In this document: positions 47,462 to 57,734 of the stretch, one piece after another
Layout of the letters: each line of letters begins with the position of its first letter
Position numbering within the stretch: the first letter of the stretch is position 1
Source of the DNA: Tribonema minus
Taxonomy: Eukaryota; Sar; Xanthophyceae; Tribonematales; Tribonemataceae
Direction of reading: 5' to 3'
Length of the DNA: 64,000 nucleotides
Assembly (NCBI GenBank): GCA_017506865.1
Contig: JAFCMP010000079.1
Location: 682,001-746,000, forward strand
Program-made: the position numbers and the translations under genes
Notes under the pieces: generated by a model
The model's input: only the letters and a program-made list of their open reading frames with translations
Told to the model about the DNA's origin: nothing
Database searches by the model: none

Positions 47462-48622
47462 AGCTGCGGAGGCGGCGGAGGCGGCGGCGGCGGCGCCGGC
47501 GGCGGCAGCTGCGGCAGCTTTGCAGGCAGCGGAGGCGACGGCGGCGGCGATGGCACCGCGGCCTCTGCGTCCGTCCTGTCCACGGTAGCAGCATCAACAC
47601 CTGCGACGCATGATGCCCATGATCTGGCAGCATCCGCGAGCGAGACAGCGCGACCAGAAGCCGATCCAGCGCCGAAGGTGCTAGCAGGAGCTGCCGCGGC
47701 GGCCGCGGCCGCACCGGCGGCAACCGTGCGTCACCATGCAGCACCGCAAGTACCGTCATCATTATCAGCATCAGCAGCAGCAGCAGCAGCTAGTGCATTG
47801 CCGCATGGTGGAGCGGCAGTGCCAGCGGCAACAGGGAGGCCATCCCGTGCACAGGCCGTCGTCGCGCTCGTGCAGACAGAGTACTCGCCGTTTCAGGCGG
47901 TGGCGCTTCTGCGCAGCCGGCGCCTGCGCACACGCTGCGCCGCTACGGTCCAGATTCTGACCAGGATGCAGCAGCTGCGGCGCTTGCACAGCAACGGCGA
48001 CGGCGGCGGCGGCGGCGGCGGCCGCAGCGAGTCCCTGTTTGAGTGTGCGTGTGTGCGGAGCGCCGAGCGGCGGCGGCAACAGCCGCAAGCACAGCAGCAG
48101 CAGCGGCAGCAGCAGCAGCAGCGATGGCGGCGGCGGCAGCAGCCGCGGGCATGCTCCCCTGAGAGCAAGCAACACATCGGCGGCAGCACCTGGCCTGCTT
48201 CGACAACAAGCGAGGCGCGCGCTGCTCATAGCAGGGGAGGAGCGCAGCAAAGGCAAGCCGGCGGCGACGGCAGCGGAGTCAGCAACTCTCCCGAGTGCGC
48301 AGACCCCCTAGACGACATCTTTGCAGGCGCGGCGTTCGTGCTGCCGGCGGTGCTGCCGCCGAGCCCGCGCGGCGTGCGCGCGATGCTGCGGAAGTGCGGT
48401 CCTGTTGGCGTGCCGATACCGCGCGCGCTGGGGCTGCCGCGTGTGTTTACCAGCTCGTCTAGTGCTCGCCTGCTGAGCTGTGGTGTAGTCAAGGGCAGAT
48501 CGGCGCAGGCGCAGAGTCGCAGCGTGTTGCTGCCGCTGCTGGACCAGCAGACGGTCGTATATAGCAAGCGGGTGGCGCACGTCGCGCGGGGAGTGGTGAA
48601 GCTCTCTCCTCTTTATGTGTAA
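46271..48622 (+). CDS. Low-complexity protein of unknown function (783 aa, no intron)
   Basis: A single ATG-initiated frame. Residues 1-120 are not repetitive (ANKGAVSLAARYGLQQLHVA, an acidic DGDGEYDVSVDVDNFEDA). Then come poly-Ala (about 125-245), Ser-rich, a second ordered-looking piece (LTLPPHLQQSLAERSADPRK...FYRSWVHSIARVCGG), poly-Gly encoded by GGC repeats, more Ala, Gln-rich stretches, and a C-terminal block (DIFAGAAFVLPAVLPPSPRG... to VARGVVKLSPLYV). No family was recognised. It is the only long gene in the window without introns. A donor-like GTAAGTT just before the ATG leaves the true 5' end in doubt. It could also be an old mobile-element protein, given the neighbouring retroelement scar. 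Confidence 0.5.
47411..47462 (+). repeat. GGC trinucleotide repeat coding poly-glycine
   Basis: About 16-17 near-perfect GGC units inside the low-complexity ORF, followed by more interrupted GGC/GGA units to about 47515. Likely to vary in length. Confidence 0.9.
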
Positions 48623-50008
48623 TGACACCATTGGCAGACGTCCTGTAGCTGCGCATCCTTCTCAGTTTGTGTTCTGCAAGTGTGCAGCTTGGTGTGCGTA
48701 CCTCCACAAATGCGTAGCAGCACCAGCAGCACGCATGATCATTTGCACTCGTGCTTGCCACTGTTGGTGGTAATATAATGTAAGTTGTACGTGCTGCAGC
48801 ACAAACTGGATCAGCTCTGGTGCTGTCAATGTTGCTGATGGCGATGCCTGCTGCATATACGGGGGCGTCTGCCTGCCATCAGGCTGTGTGGGCCAGGGCA
48901 CCTATGCCGCCTAAGCGCGCATCGAGCGCTGAGCACCGTTGGCATGCGTGACCGCGGCGACACGATCAGCAGCTGACCATCGCTGCTTTCGTCGAGGCTC
49001 TGGCGTGGCAAACACTTGCTGGAGGTTTGCCCCTGCTCATGGAGAACGCAAATGCTATCGTGCAATCGCCTCAATGAACGTCTCTCAAAGTATGGCATTG
49101 GGGCCTGCTTGAGCCCCCCTTCAGCCTGCACCCCATTCCTCAAGGCGAAACGAGCATTTACAGTTTTTGGCAGTGACCGCACACGGCAGAGCGCAGGAGA
49201 GCGTTTCATGCAATAATGATATGACGGTGCCCTGTTCTGCGCAGACGTCAGCCAACGCGCTGAAGCTGAACCAGTGTAGAGAAGCACAATGCACATGCAT
49301 CATTCAATTGCTCACTTGAGGACAACAGAGAAACATGATGTATTGTAACCACCATCACTGTCGAGTGATGGCAAATGCACATGCCATTCAACTGCTGAGC
49401 ACTGCAATGAGTCGCGAACGACGCAAATCGAAGACCAACCCATGGCCCCAACACCATGACAGTACTCTGTACATTTGAGCACAAACACACACGATCGCAC
49501 AACCGCGAGCGGATCCCCGCCCTCAAGTCTGAAAGGCTTGCATAGTCAGCAACATGTTGGGCTTGCACATCTGCATACAACTGCTGCGTGTACATCTGGT
49601 ATCAAGGTTGAAAACAGCCGGCTTCTTTGAAGTGTAACTCATACTTCGAAGTATACGCTGTGGCTTGCAAGGCCCTCGGGCGCATGCAGATTTGAAGCCT
49701 GCAGGCAGCGCTCAGCATCTGGCTGCACAGTATGCGGCAAGTCACTCAATTCAGGGACAGCGTTTGAGGGTAACAAAGGCAGTGAAATAGCAACACAAGA
49801 ACGGTGCTTGCATACCATAATGATACTATTTGCTGCAGCTGCACGTGGTCAAGTGATTACTAACGAAACATATTTCAAAGATGATACAACGACGAAGCCC
49901 TCCTTGGGGGGTACCTGCTTACTGCGCCTGGACTGTCACAAATAACCAGGGGATGTTCTGATGGGTGGTGGCTGCTGTCATGCACAGATGGACCTGCGGA
50001 GCTGTGGA
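48623..50008. other. Intergenic region
   Basis: No gene or RNA recognised. A palindrome CATACTTCGAAGTATAC lies near 49640, resembling the one at the retroelement cluster but with no element beside it. Confidence 0.55.
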
Positions 50009-50374
50009 CTAAACCTCCTCGTCCCAGACCTCGGCACGGAAGCCCTTGTTAGTGCGCTGTCTCTTGTTGCGCTTGCGGCTCCTGCCGTCGCTTCCCCGGG
50101 TGCCGGTGCTGTCATCGAAGGCCTTCACCTTGCGCGTGGTAATCTTGCCGCTGCCACGCTGCTTCACCTTGACGGCGGTTGCTGCTGAGGCTGTCAAGCT
50201 CCAGATGTCGTCTTCGGCAAGCTCCTCCGGATCCAGGGCGAAGGCGTCGGCGTCCTCGAATTGTGCTCTCGTGGAAGGTAGCCTTGCACGGCAAGATAGT
50301 GCAGGTGTGAAGCCTGATACCACTGCCAGGAAGGTCAGCAGCACAGCGAGGCGAAGGACGGCGATATTGACCAT
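50009..50374 (-). CDS. Small basic protein with plastid-type bipartite presequence, paralogue 1 (121 aa)
   Basis: No known family. Residues 4-19 form a signal-peptide core (IAVLRLAVLLTFLAVV), followed by SGF-TP with Phe at 22, the motif that directs proteins into secondary plastids of ochrophytes and relatives. The mature part has an acidic stretch (EDADAFALDPEELAEDD) and a very basic C-terminal half (KVKAFDDST, RSRKRNKRQRTNKG) and ends EVWDEEV. It aligns with the neighbour at 52043-52405 in the KVKAFDD(S/H)T box, the Lys/Arg block and the WD(D/E)E end. Basic charge suggests nucleic-acid or ribosome contact in the plastid; this is inference. Confidence 0.7.
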   Translation of the reverse strand: MVNIAVLRLAVLLTFLAVVSGFTPALSCRARLPSTRAQFEDADAFALDPEELAEDDIWSLTASAATAVKVKQRGSGKITTRKVKAFDDSTGTRGSDGRSRKRNKRQRTNKGFRAEVWDEEV

Positions 50375-52042
50375 GCCTGGGTTGTGGCTTTGATTGTGGC
50401 ACTGAAGCTTACTGAGTGAGACACTTCATTGGCTCTGGCCTTGCGCCCACACGCCCACATTCTAGATGCTTTGCATCGCATCAATGGGTCTATTTGACAT
50501 TGTGACGGCTGTAGCGCCAGCTCGAGCTCTAGCTCGCTCTTTTGCATAGTCTCAGACTCCCCCCGGTGCGTCACAGTCACTGTGTGAAGTTCGAATTCGC
50601 ATGCTGGAACTCGACTGTCTGTGCAGGTGTTTGTTTAATCGTGTCCATATTGTCGGCCCGCCAGCAACGCTGTGAGCTCCAGGTGGGGGATGTGGCAGGA
50701 GCAGCTCATGCAACTGCCGAAGATGCAACTGCCGAAGCGACATGGTCACAAGTGTGGGCAACCCCTGGCCCTTGCAGCATACCCTCGGCTTCTGAACAAA
50801 AGTCTCTCCCGTCTTTCCAATATCGATGGCTACCACGATTATATTGTCTGCAGGGGGTTCGAAGCAGCTGCACCGTCAGCACCCATCGGTCGTCCAGTAC
50901 ATGCTTGGTGTGCTTGATGAAGCTTAAGCGTGCAGCTTGCCAAGACTTGCCGACACGCCCTGCCGACCATGCGCGGTGTGCTGCCATATGAGGCTGTGCC
51001 ATGGTGGAAATGCTACCTCCAAAAAACTATGCAAAGCTTGCTACGTCGCAGGCGCTGTGCCGCGCTGCACAGCGCCCTTGCGATGATGCAGCAGTCTCCA
51101 GGGGCGTACATGCATCATCCAACATAACATACACGAAGTCATAACGAACCGACGCAAAAAGTGTTTACAATGCATCTCCTGGGATCAAAAGAGAATTGCT
51201 TCCGACTCAACACCGCTCAGCAAAATTTCATCAGCACAACGTGCATGAGGTGCACTGCGTCACAAGAGAGATACAGATCTTGTACAGACACCTGCCTGAA
51301 CTGCCATCATTGTGGTTGGTTCAGACCACAATCTACAAGTGGCGCGTCAGGCATCTGCAAAAATCAGACACAACATGACACGCCGCAACTGGTACATCTT
51401 GCACATTGGACACATACACAGTTGACGCTCCAGCGACAAATGCATCAAGGTTGCAAAGAGTCATCACCGAGTCCCTGCCGCGCATGATGGTCGTGACCCG
51501 CAGTGGAGCTGCTACTGGAATATGCGCTGCTGACATATGCAGTCCATGCACTACACCTTGTGCCATGCCAGTCCGCAATGTATTGCCACTGACATTTGCA
51601 GACCATGGGCTGCGGCTCAGATGAGGATGATGTGGATAGAGCGCGGATTCGAGCATGCAATGCAGTGCGCGCAAACATGCGGTGCACGTCACAGCAATCA
51701 GGCACAACACAGAAAACCAGACAAATTGTTTGCTGATAGGTGCCTGTATTTGTGTGGGACACAGCAACACAGTATTCACAGATCTTCAAATACACCTGCT
51801 GTAACACCGACGAATTCGCGGTTCTAGCCACAACGCACATGTAGCTGACTGCAAGTGGCCAGCAACCTTACGTACACCGCCTTGCAGAAGGCTGGAGGAA
51901 CTTATTACAGTGTAAGGATGCAAGAGCTGACTGCTCGATGCATACAGCCTGGTGCTAGCTTCATGCCCACCTAATTGCAGTGCATGACTTTCTGCAGCTG
52001 CCTAAATTCCTTCGAGTATACACAATCACCCCAGCTGCGGAA
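50375..52042. other. Region between the two plastid-protein paralogues
   Basis: 1.7 kb with no recognised gene. A short CTCGAGCTCTAGCTCGCTC patch stands about 145-165 bp upstream of the first paralogue's ATG. Apart from the two CDSs I do not see an obvious repeated block that would mark the duplication ends. Confidence 0.5.
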
Positions 52043-52405
52043 TCAGGCTTCGTCATCCCACAAGTCCTCAAAGATCCTCTGAGCGCCCCCCTTGCGCCGC
52101 TGCTGCTGTTGCTTGCTGCGCTTCCTGTACTTGCCCTCGCTGCTTGGCTTGACGGTGTGGTCATCGAACGCCTTCACCTTGGCCGCCACCTTGCGAAGCC
52201 CGCGTTGCCCTGCGACGCCCTTGCGGGCCACATTTGCCTGCCAGAGCTCAGCGTCTTCGATGGCGAGGCTGAGATCATTGGACAGAACTGTGCCTGTTGA
52301 CCCCACGGTGATGGCGGCCGACCGGGCAGGGCTGACGATAGGGCCGAAGGCCAGGCATGAAGCTATTCCAAGCAGAACAACGAAGAGGGACTGGCTGCGG
52401 AGCAT
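52043..52405 (-). CDS. Small basic protein with plastid-type bipartite presequence, paralogue 2 (120 aa)
   Basis: The ATG at 52405 is chosen over one 35 codons upstream because it places a signal peptide at the very N-terminus (SLFVVLLGIASCLA) followed by F-GP with Phe at 20, matching the ASAFAP-type cleavage motif, and gives a length equal to paralogue 1. The mature part has Ser/Thr/Arg, a short acidic piece, then KVAAKVKAFDDHT, EGKYRKRSKQQQQRRKGG and a C-terminal DLWDDEA. Orientation and size equal those of the gene at 50009. Function unknown. Confidence 0.7.
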   Translation of the reverse strand: MLRSQSLFVVLLGIASCLAFGPIVSPARSAAITVGSTGTVLSNDLSLAIEDAELWQANVARKGVAGQRGLRKVAAKVKAFDDHTVKPSSEGKYRKRSKQQQQRRKGGAQRIFEDLWDDEA

Positions 52406-53277
52406 GCTGTATGCTGTTCGATTGCTGCTGGCCGGCTTTGCGAGTGTGAGAGTAGTAGGAAGCTTGACAAATGGCGAGTGAAGCAAGCCGGGAATGCAAT
52501 GCACTCTCACAGCACGAATGCATTCTATTGCAAACAGAATCGTGTTGGGTGTCTCGAGCTAGGACAGTTCGGTTCCCGGGAACGAACGTGAACGGAACGT
52601 GACCGTGGTGTACCAAGGACAGGACAGATGTCGCACAGATGCATGGGGGTGCAATGTGGAATTGACAATTTCTTCTGTGTCACACCATGACCTGCACGCA
52701 ACCAGCAGGCGGCACTACTGCCGCACCAGCAAACGAGTAATAGAGTCGGAGTCCACAAGACACAACAAAAGCCAGCCAGCGCGATGGCGCCGCAGCTCTC
52801 CTGCTGCACCCCGCCTTGCGCGCTACATGCAATTAATCTAGACGACACTAGGCTACAGCAGAGGTGCCCGCGCGCATACAACACGGCGGCAGGCGCGTTT
52901 GCCGCCTGCCTGGCCCGTCTGCTTCACGAGGAGCGCTGACACTCCTCTGCCCCCCCCCCCCTCGCCCCCCCCCCCCCCCATTCCTTCAGCAGATCTGCAT
53001 CGCGGCTTCATTGCTTCTTTGCTGTGTGATACGCAGTGTGCCGAGCACTGCTGCTGCGCCGCGGCAATCGCGAGAGGACGTGCACTGCGCCTGCGACCTC
53101 GAATGCGCCTTACAGCTGCGTCGAGCGCACAGCCCCGCCAGCTCCGCCCGTCCGACCGCAGCCATTCGGGGTGCGCTGGGCCCTGCACGTTCCGCTTGAC
53201 ACCGCAACGGCGGTGGACATGAAAGTCGCAAGCTGAGCGCAAGAGCAGCTGCCGCAGCCGCGCAGCCACGTGTGCAC
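52406..53277. other. Intergenic region downstream of the NEK kinase
   Basis: No gene recognised. Poly-C tracts at about 52951-52978 and a mixed CG-rich stretch. NEK 3' untranslated sequence and the upstream region of plastid paralogue 2 must lie here. Confidence 0.5.
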
Positions 53278-56200
53278 CTACAAGCCGAGCAGCAGCAGCT
53301 GATCCATGAGCTTCCAGAGGTGCAGCTTGTCGCGCCCCATGATGAGCACGAGCGCCGCCTCCACCTGCCGCGGGCACGGAACCGTGCATGTCGGTCAGAA
53401 CGTTGCAGCACGGTAACAACTTCCTTGTACAGTCTTCCTAATCCTTGCAGGTACATGGCTGGAGGGCCGTCAAACTGGTCGTCTGGGCTCATTTGCGCCC
53501 TGAGCTACTGTCAATAAACATGGCATCCTCTTTTGGCAGGCCGCAAGGTTGCTGGTCAAGCGCGGACGGGGCGTTGCGTGCACCTGGTGCTTTAATATCT
53601 ACACGAAGCACCTTGTCGCAGCAATGGCAAGGAGAGGTGCGCTCACCAGTTTCCCACAGTGCATACGCCCGGGATGAGCACAATCATCGAGCCTCGCAGA
53701 ACGTTGGATGGACGATGATGCTCAACGCAAAAGCGCCAATACTCTTCCGTCTGACATGCCGTTGCCACATGTTGTGCGAGGCGCTTTGTGCGCGCTCTCT
53801 CTCCGCCGTACCGCTCGCGCACCTACCGCGCAAACAGCACCGCCGCGCTGAGGCGCGCTGCCGTACATACCTACAGACTCAAAGCCCGCCGAGGCAGCAA
53901 AGTCGCGTGGGCTTCCCAAGTTCAAGTGCGGTGACGCGCCACGCCCATCACAAGCCACGAGCAGCACAAAACGCACGAGTGCTGCGACGGTGGCGGAGAG
54001 CTGCAGCAGCGCTCGGCGCAGCGGCGGCGGCAGCGCTCACCTGGTCGTCGTCGGCGCCGTCGTACACCGTGCCGTTGAGCTCCAGGTAGCCGTCGTCCTC
54101 GTTCATCATCTTCTTGAGCGACGCGTACGCGGCCTCGAAGACCGCAGCGCCAAGCGCGTCGACGCACTTGCCGCGCAGGTAGTTGGCGCGGTCCTGCACG
54201 CGCGCCGCGGGCGCGGGCGCGTCCTCCGTCACCGGCAGGCTGCTGTGCGACGCGTACGTCCCCGGCGCGTCGTCCTCCGCGTCGCTCGCCGCAGAGTCGT
54301 CGTCGCCGTCGTACGCCGGCAGCGGCGGCGGCGGCGGCGCCGCGCTGCTGCCCTTGACGCCCGGCGACACGGAGACGGCAATGGCGGCGGCGGCGCCGAC
54401 GCTGCTGCGCCGTGCGCCGCCGCCGGCGCCGGCGGCGGCGGACGGGCGCGCGCCGCGCGTGCGCTCAAGGTTCGCGGCGAGCGCGCGGCAGCGCTCCTCG
54501 GCGGCGTGCAGCTGCGCCTCGAGCAGGCGCTCGCGCGACTTGACGTCGTCGTCGTCGCGCTCGTGCGACTGCGCTTGGCGCCGCAGGAACTCCATGAACT
54601 CGCGCTCGTCGTCCTCCGTGGAGAAGAGGCCGTCCGCAACGGCGGCGGCCGCGGCGAGCTCGATGGGCACGAGGCCGCCGCCGGGTGGCAGCGCGGGCAG
54701 GCGGTTGGAGACCGCCGACAGTCTGGGGCGGCAGCGGCGCGGCGCGACGTGCAGGCAGGGTGTTGGTTGACAGGGGTCGTTGCGTTTATGCATCAGCCAT
54801 TGAGGTGTGTGTGTGCGTCGATGCTGAAAACATGCATGTATGTTGAGGTGAATTATGTGTGAAGGCGTGCAAAGCCAGTGATGGCAGGCTGATGCGGCAG
54901 AGCTGGGCCGGCCTGTACGCTGCCTCTGACTGTCTGGGTGCAGTGAGAGAGATGGAGGAGACTGGCATAGGGTGCATTGCGGTGCGGAGAGAGAGGTGTT
55001 GACTTTGGCGCATGCGCACAACGAGTGCCCTTGCGCCTTGGACAACAGCTCGTGCCGCTTCACGCAATACCATAGCGTGTTGCCAGCCCAGTGAGGCTGC
55101 GCCTGCCTCCAGCCGCATCTCAGTAATAATGCGCACATTTCGGGCGACAAGAGCCGACGTCACATTTCGAGTGCCGGCCCGGCAGTACACAAGCCCGAGC
55201 CATTGTGGCCCTAGCCATTGTGGACTAAGCGGGCCCAAAACGGCAGTCGCACGCCGAATGCGCTGCTCGATCACAACTGCTGACAGCCTCGCAGCGCTAA
55301 CACTTAACTGCGCAGTGCACCTGCGCACTACTACCCTACGCGCGCACGCACTGCAGCGCGTGCCACGCACCTCCGCACGACGCTCGCACGGTGCCTGCTG
55401 CCACCCGGCGACGTCACGGGCGACGACGCGCCGCTGCCCACGGGGCTGCCCGGGCTCGACGTCACCACCACGGGCGCGGGGCTCAGGCTACGCCGCGCGC
55501 TGTCGTGGCCGCCCGCCGACCCGCGCGCGCTCGGCGGCCCATCCACACGCTTCACGGACAGCCGCGGCAAGTCCACGCCGTTGATGCGCCGCGGGCTGCC
55601 GCCGCCGTCGCCGCCGCCGTCGGAGCGCGGGCTGTGGCGCTCGCCCGGCAGCGGCGCCGCGACGCCGGCGGCGGCGGCAGCGCCCTTGGCGCTGATGCGG
55701 ACGCGCGGCGGCGACGCGCTCTCGCGCGGGCTCTGCCCCGCGCCGTCAACGAGGACGGGCAGGCTGTTGCTGGTGTGCAGCTTGCTGGGCACGGCGCTCG
55801 CGCGCTCGTGGTGCACGCCGCCGCCCGCGTTGCCGCTGCTGCCGCCGACGCTGCCGCGGCCGGCGCTGCCGCCGCCGCCGAGGGCCGCCGCCGCAGCTGC
55901 GGCGGCGGCGGGCGCCATGAGCGCCTGCGCCAGCGCAGAAGGGTCCGCGCCACCGCCCATGCTGCCGCGGCCGTGGCCGCTGCTGCCGCCGACGCTGCCG
56001 CGGTAGCCGCCGCCGCCGCCGCCGCCGCCAGCGGCGCCGACGCTGCCGCGGTTGCCGCCGCCGTGGCCGCTGGCGCTGCCGGCATCGTCGCCGCTGCCGC
56101 TGACGGCGTTCAGCGCGCTGCCCCTGCGTTTCATGGGCACGGGGTTCTTGATGTAGTCGTAGCCGCCCTTGCTGACGGACTGGCGCGCGCCGCCGGGCGA

Positions 56201-57693
56201 CGACGGCTGCGAGCGGAACGACGCGCGCTCCTCGTTGGCACCGGCGCCGCCGCCGCCGCGCGCCGTCGCCGGCGCCGAGTTGATCGTCGGGGACTCTGCG
56301 GCGGCGGCGGCCGGCACAGCGGGCATCGGTGGCACGCTTCAGCGGCGGAACGGAGCTTTGCGGCAAGATGGGTGCACGTCGAGGCCAGAGTAAGTTGACG
56401 ATGTGGACAGTGCGCAAAGTTGAAGCATGTTCCTCTGCAGCGCTGGCGCTGGCGCTGCTGCGCACGGTCGGCAGCACCGCGCTGACGGCAGCAGACTGTA
56501 TGTTTTCACGAGCGATGTGGCTCTGGAGAATGCAGAGCGCTGCTGCGGCACCGCGGCACAGTGTCGCAGATCATCTGCCGTTCATGGTCGAGCTGCGCGT
56601 ACGGTCAATAACACTCGCGCAATGTGCCGCTGCATGCTAACATGGCCCCCGTTCAGGTGGCCGCCGCCTCTGAGACGGCGTGCAGGATGGAGGCACGCAG
56701 TGCATGCCCGGGCGAGCGCATTGCCATTCTGAGAAAGGGCGCTGCCGGTGGCTGATGGTGCCAGAGCTGCCGCTTGCGCGTCTGCAGGATGAGGAGGTCC
56801 AGATTATGCTGCTGCGCAATGCAAGTGGTGACCAGGGCTAGAATAACGTCCGAGTCTAGGATTGGTTTCGGTCCTAGCGTAAAAGTACTTCGCAGTAGTC
56901 AAACGTACTGCGCATCTTTTGCCGTTGCAGTGCCGCCAGCGTCACTGCGGACTTGCGGGCGCAGGCACACAGGCGCGCATGCATGACGTGGCGCCACCAG
57001 AACTAGTCGATGCTCAGTAGCTGGTCATGCAGCAGAGCGAGCGCCGTCGCCACCATTCAGCAGTGCTCTACATGGCGGCACAGTGTTCATGCGCAGTGCT
57101 GCTGCCGCAGTCCGCACGCAGCGTACCGCCGCGGGCTGCGCTGTGCGTGTGCGAAAGCGCCTGCCATGGTAAGCTGCGCTCTGCGTGAGCGGGCAATGCC
57201 GCTGCGCGACAGTGCCGCACGCGTCGCGCAGAACTGCTGCTGCACGCTCGCGGCCATTGCGCTGGGCGTGCCCGCCGCGGCACTGTGCTGCCCCACCCGA
57301 CACATGAAGCCTTCGCTCTCCTACTTAGGTTGCAGCGTTAGGGCTACGGATACGTGCGCATCTACTGCTGCAAACCAGTGATGCATACATACAGTGCGTG
57401 CTGCGCCATCACAGCGCCCGCGGCCGCCACTGCTGCTCAACACACACACTGCAGCAGCAGCACTCGACGCTCTCGCTGCCGCGGCAGCAGCGCCTCCCAC
57501 CCGTCGCCAGGCGGCAGGTAGGGTTGCCAGCAGCAGGGCAGCAGCGCTCAGTCACAGCTACGGCGATCTCCTTACCTGGACCTGACGTCGGCGACGCCGG
57601 AGACACCGATATCGCGCTCGGGCTGCGCTTGATGCCCAGCCGCTGCAGTATCGACGGCCTGCGCCCGCGGCCCGGCGACGATGGGTCCTCCGC

Positions 57694-57734
<41 letters not shown>

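Noticed and set aside
50840..50880. tRNA-like GGTTCGAA element
   Set aside because: No matching acceptor stem or anticodon arm could be folded around it.
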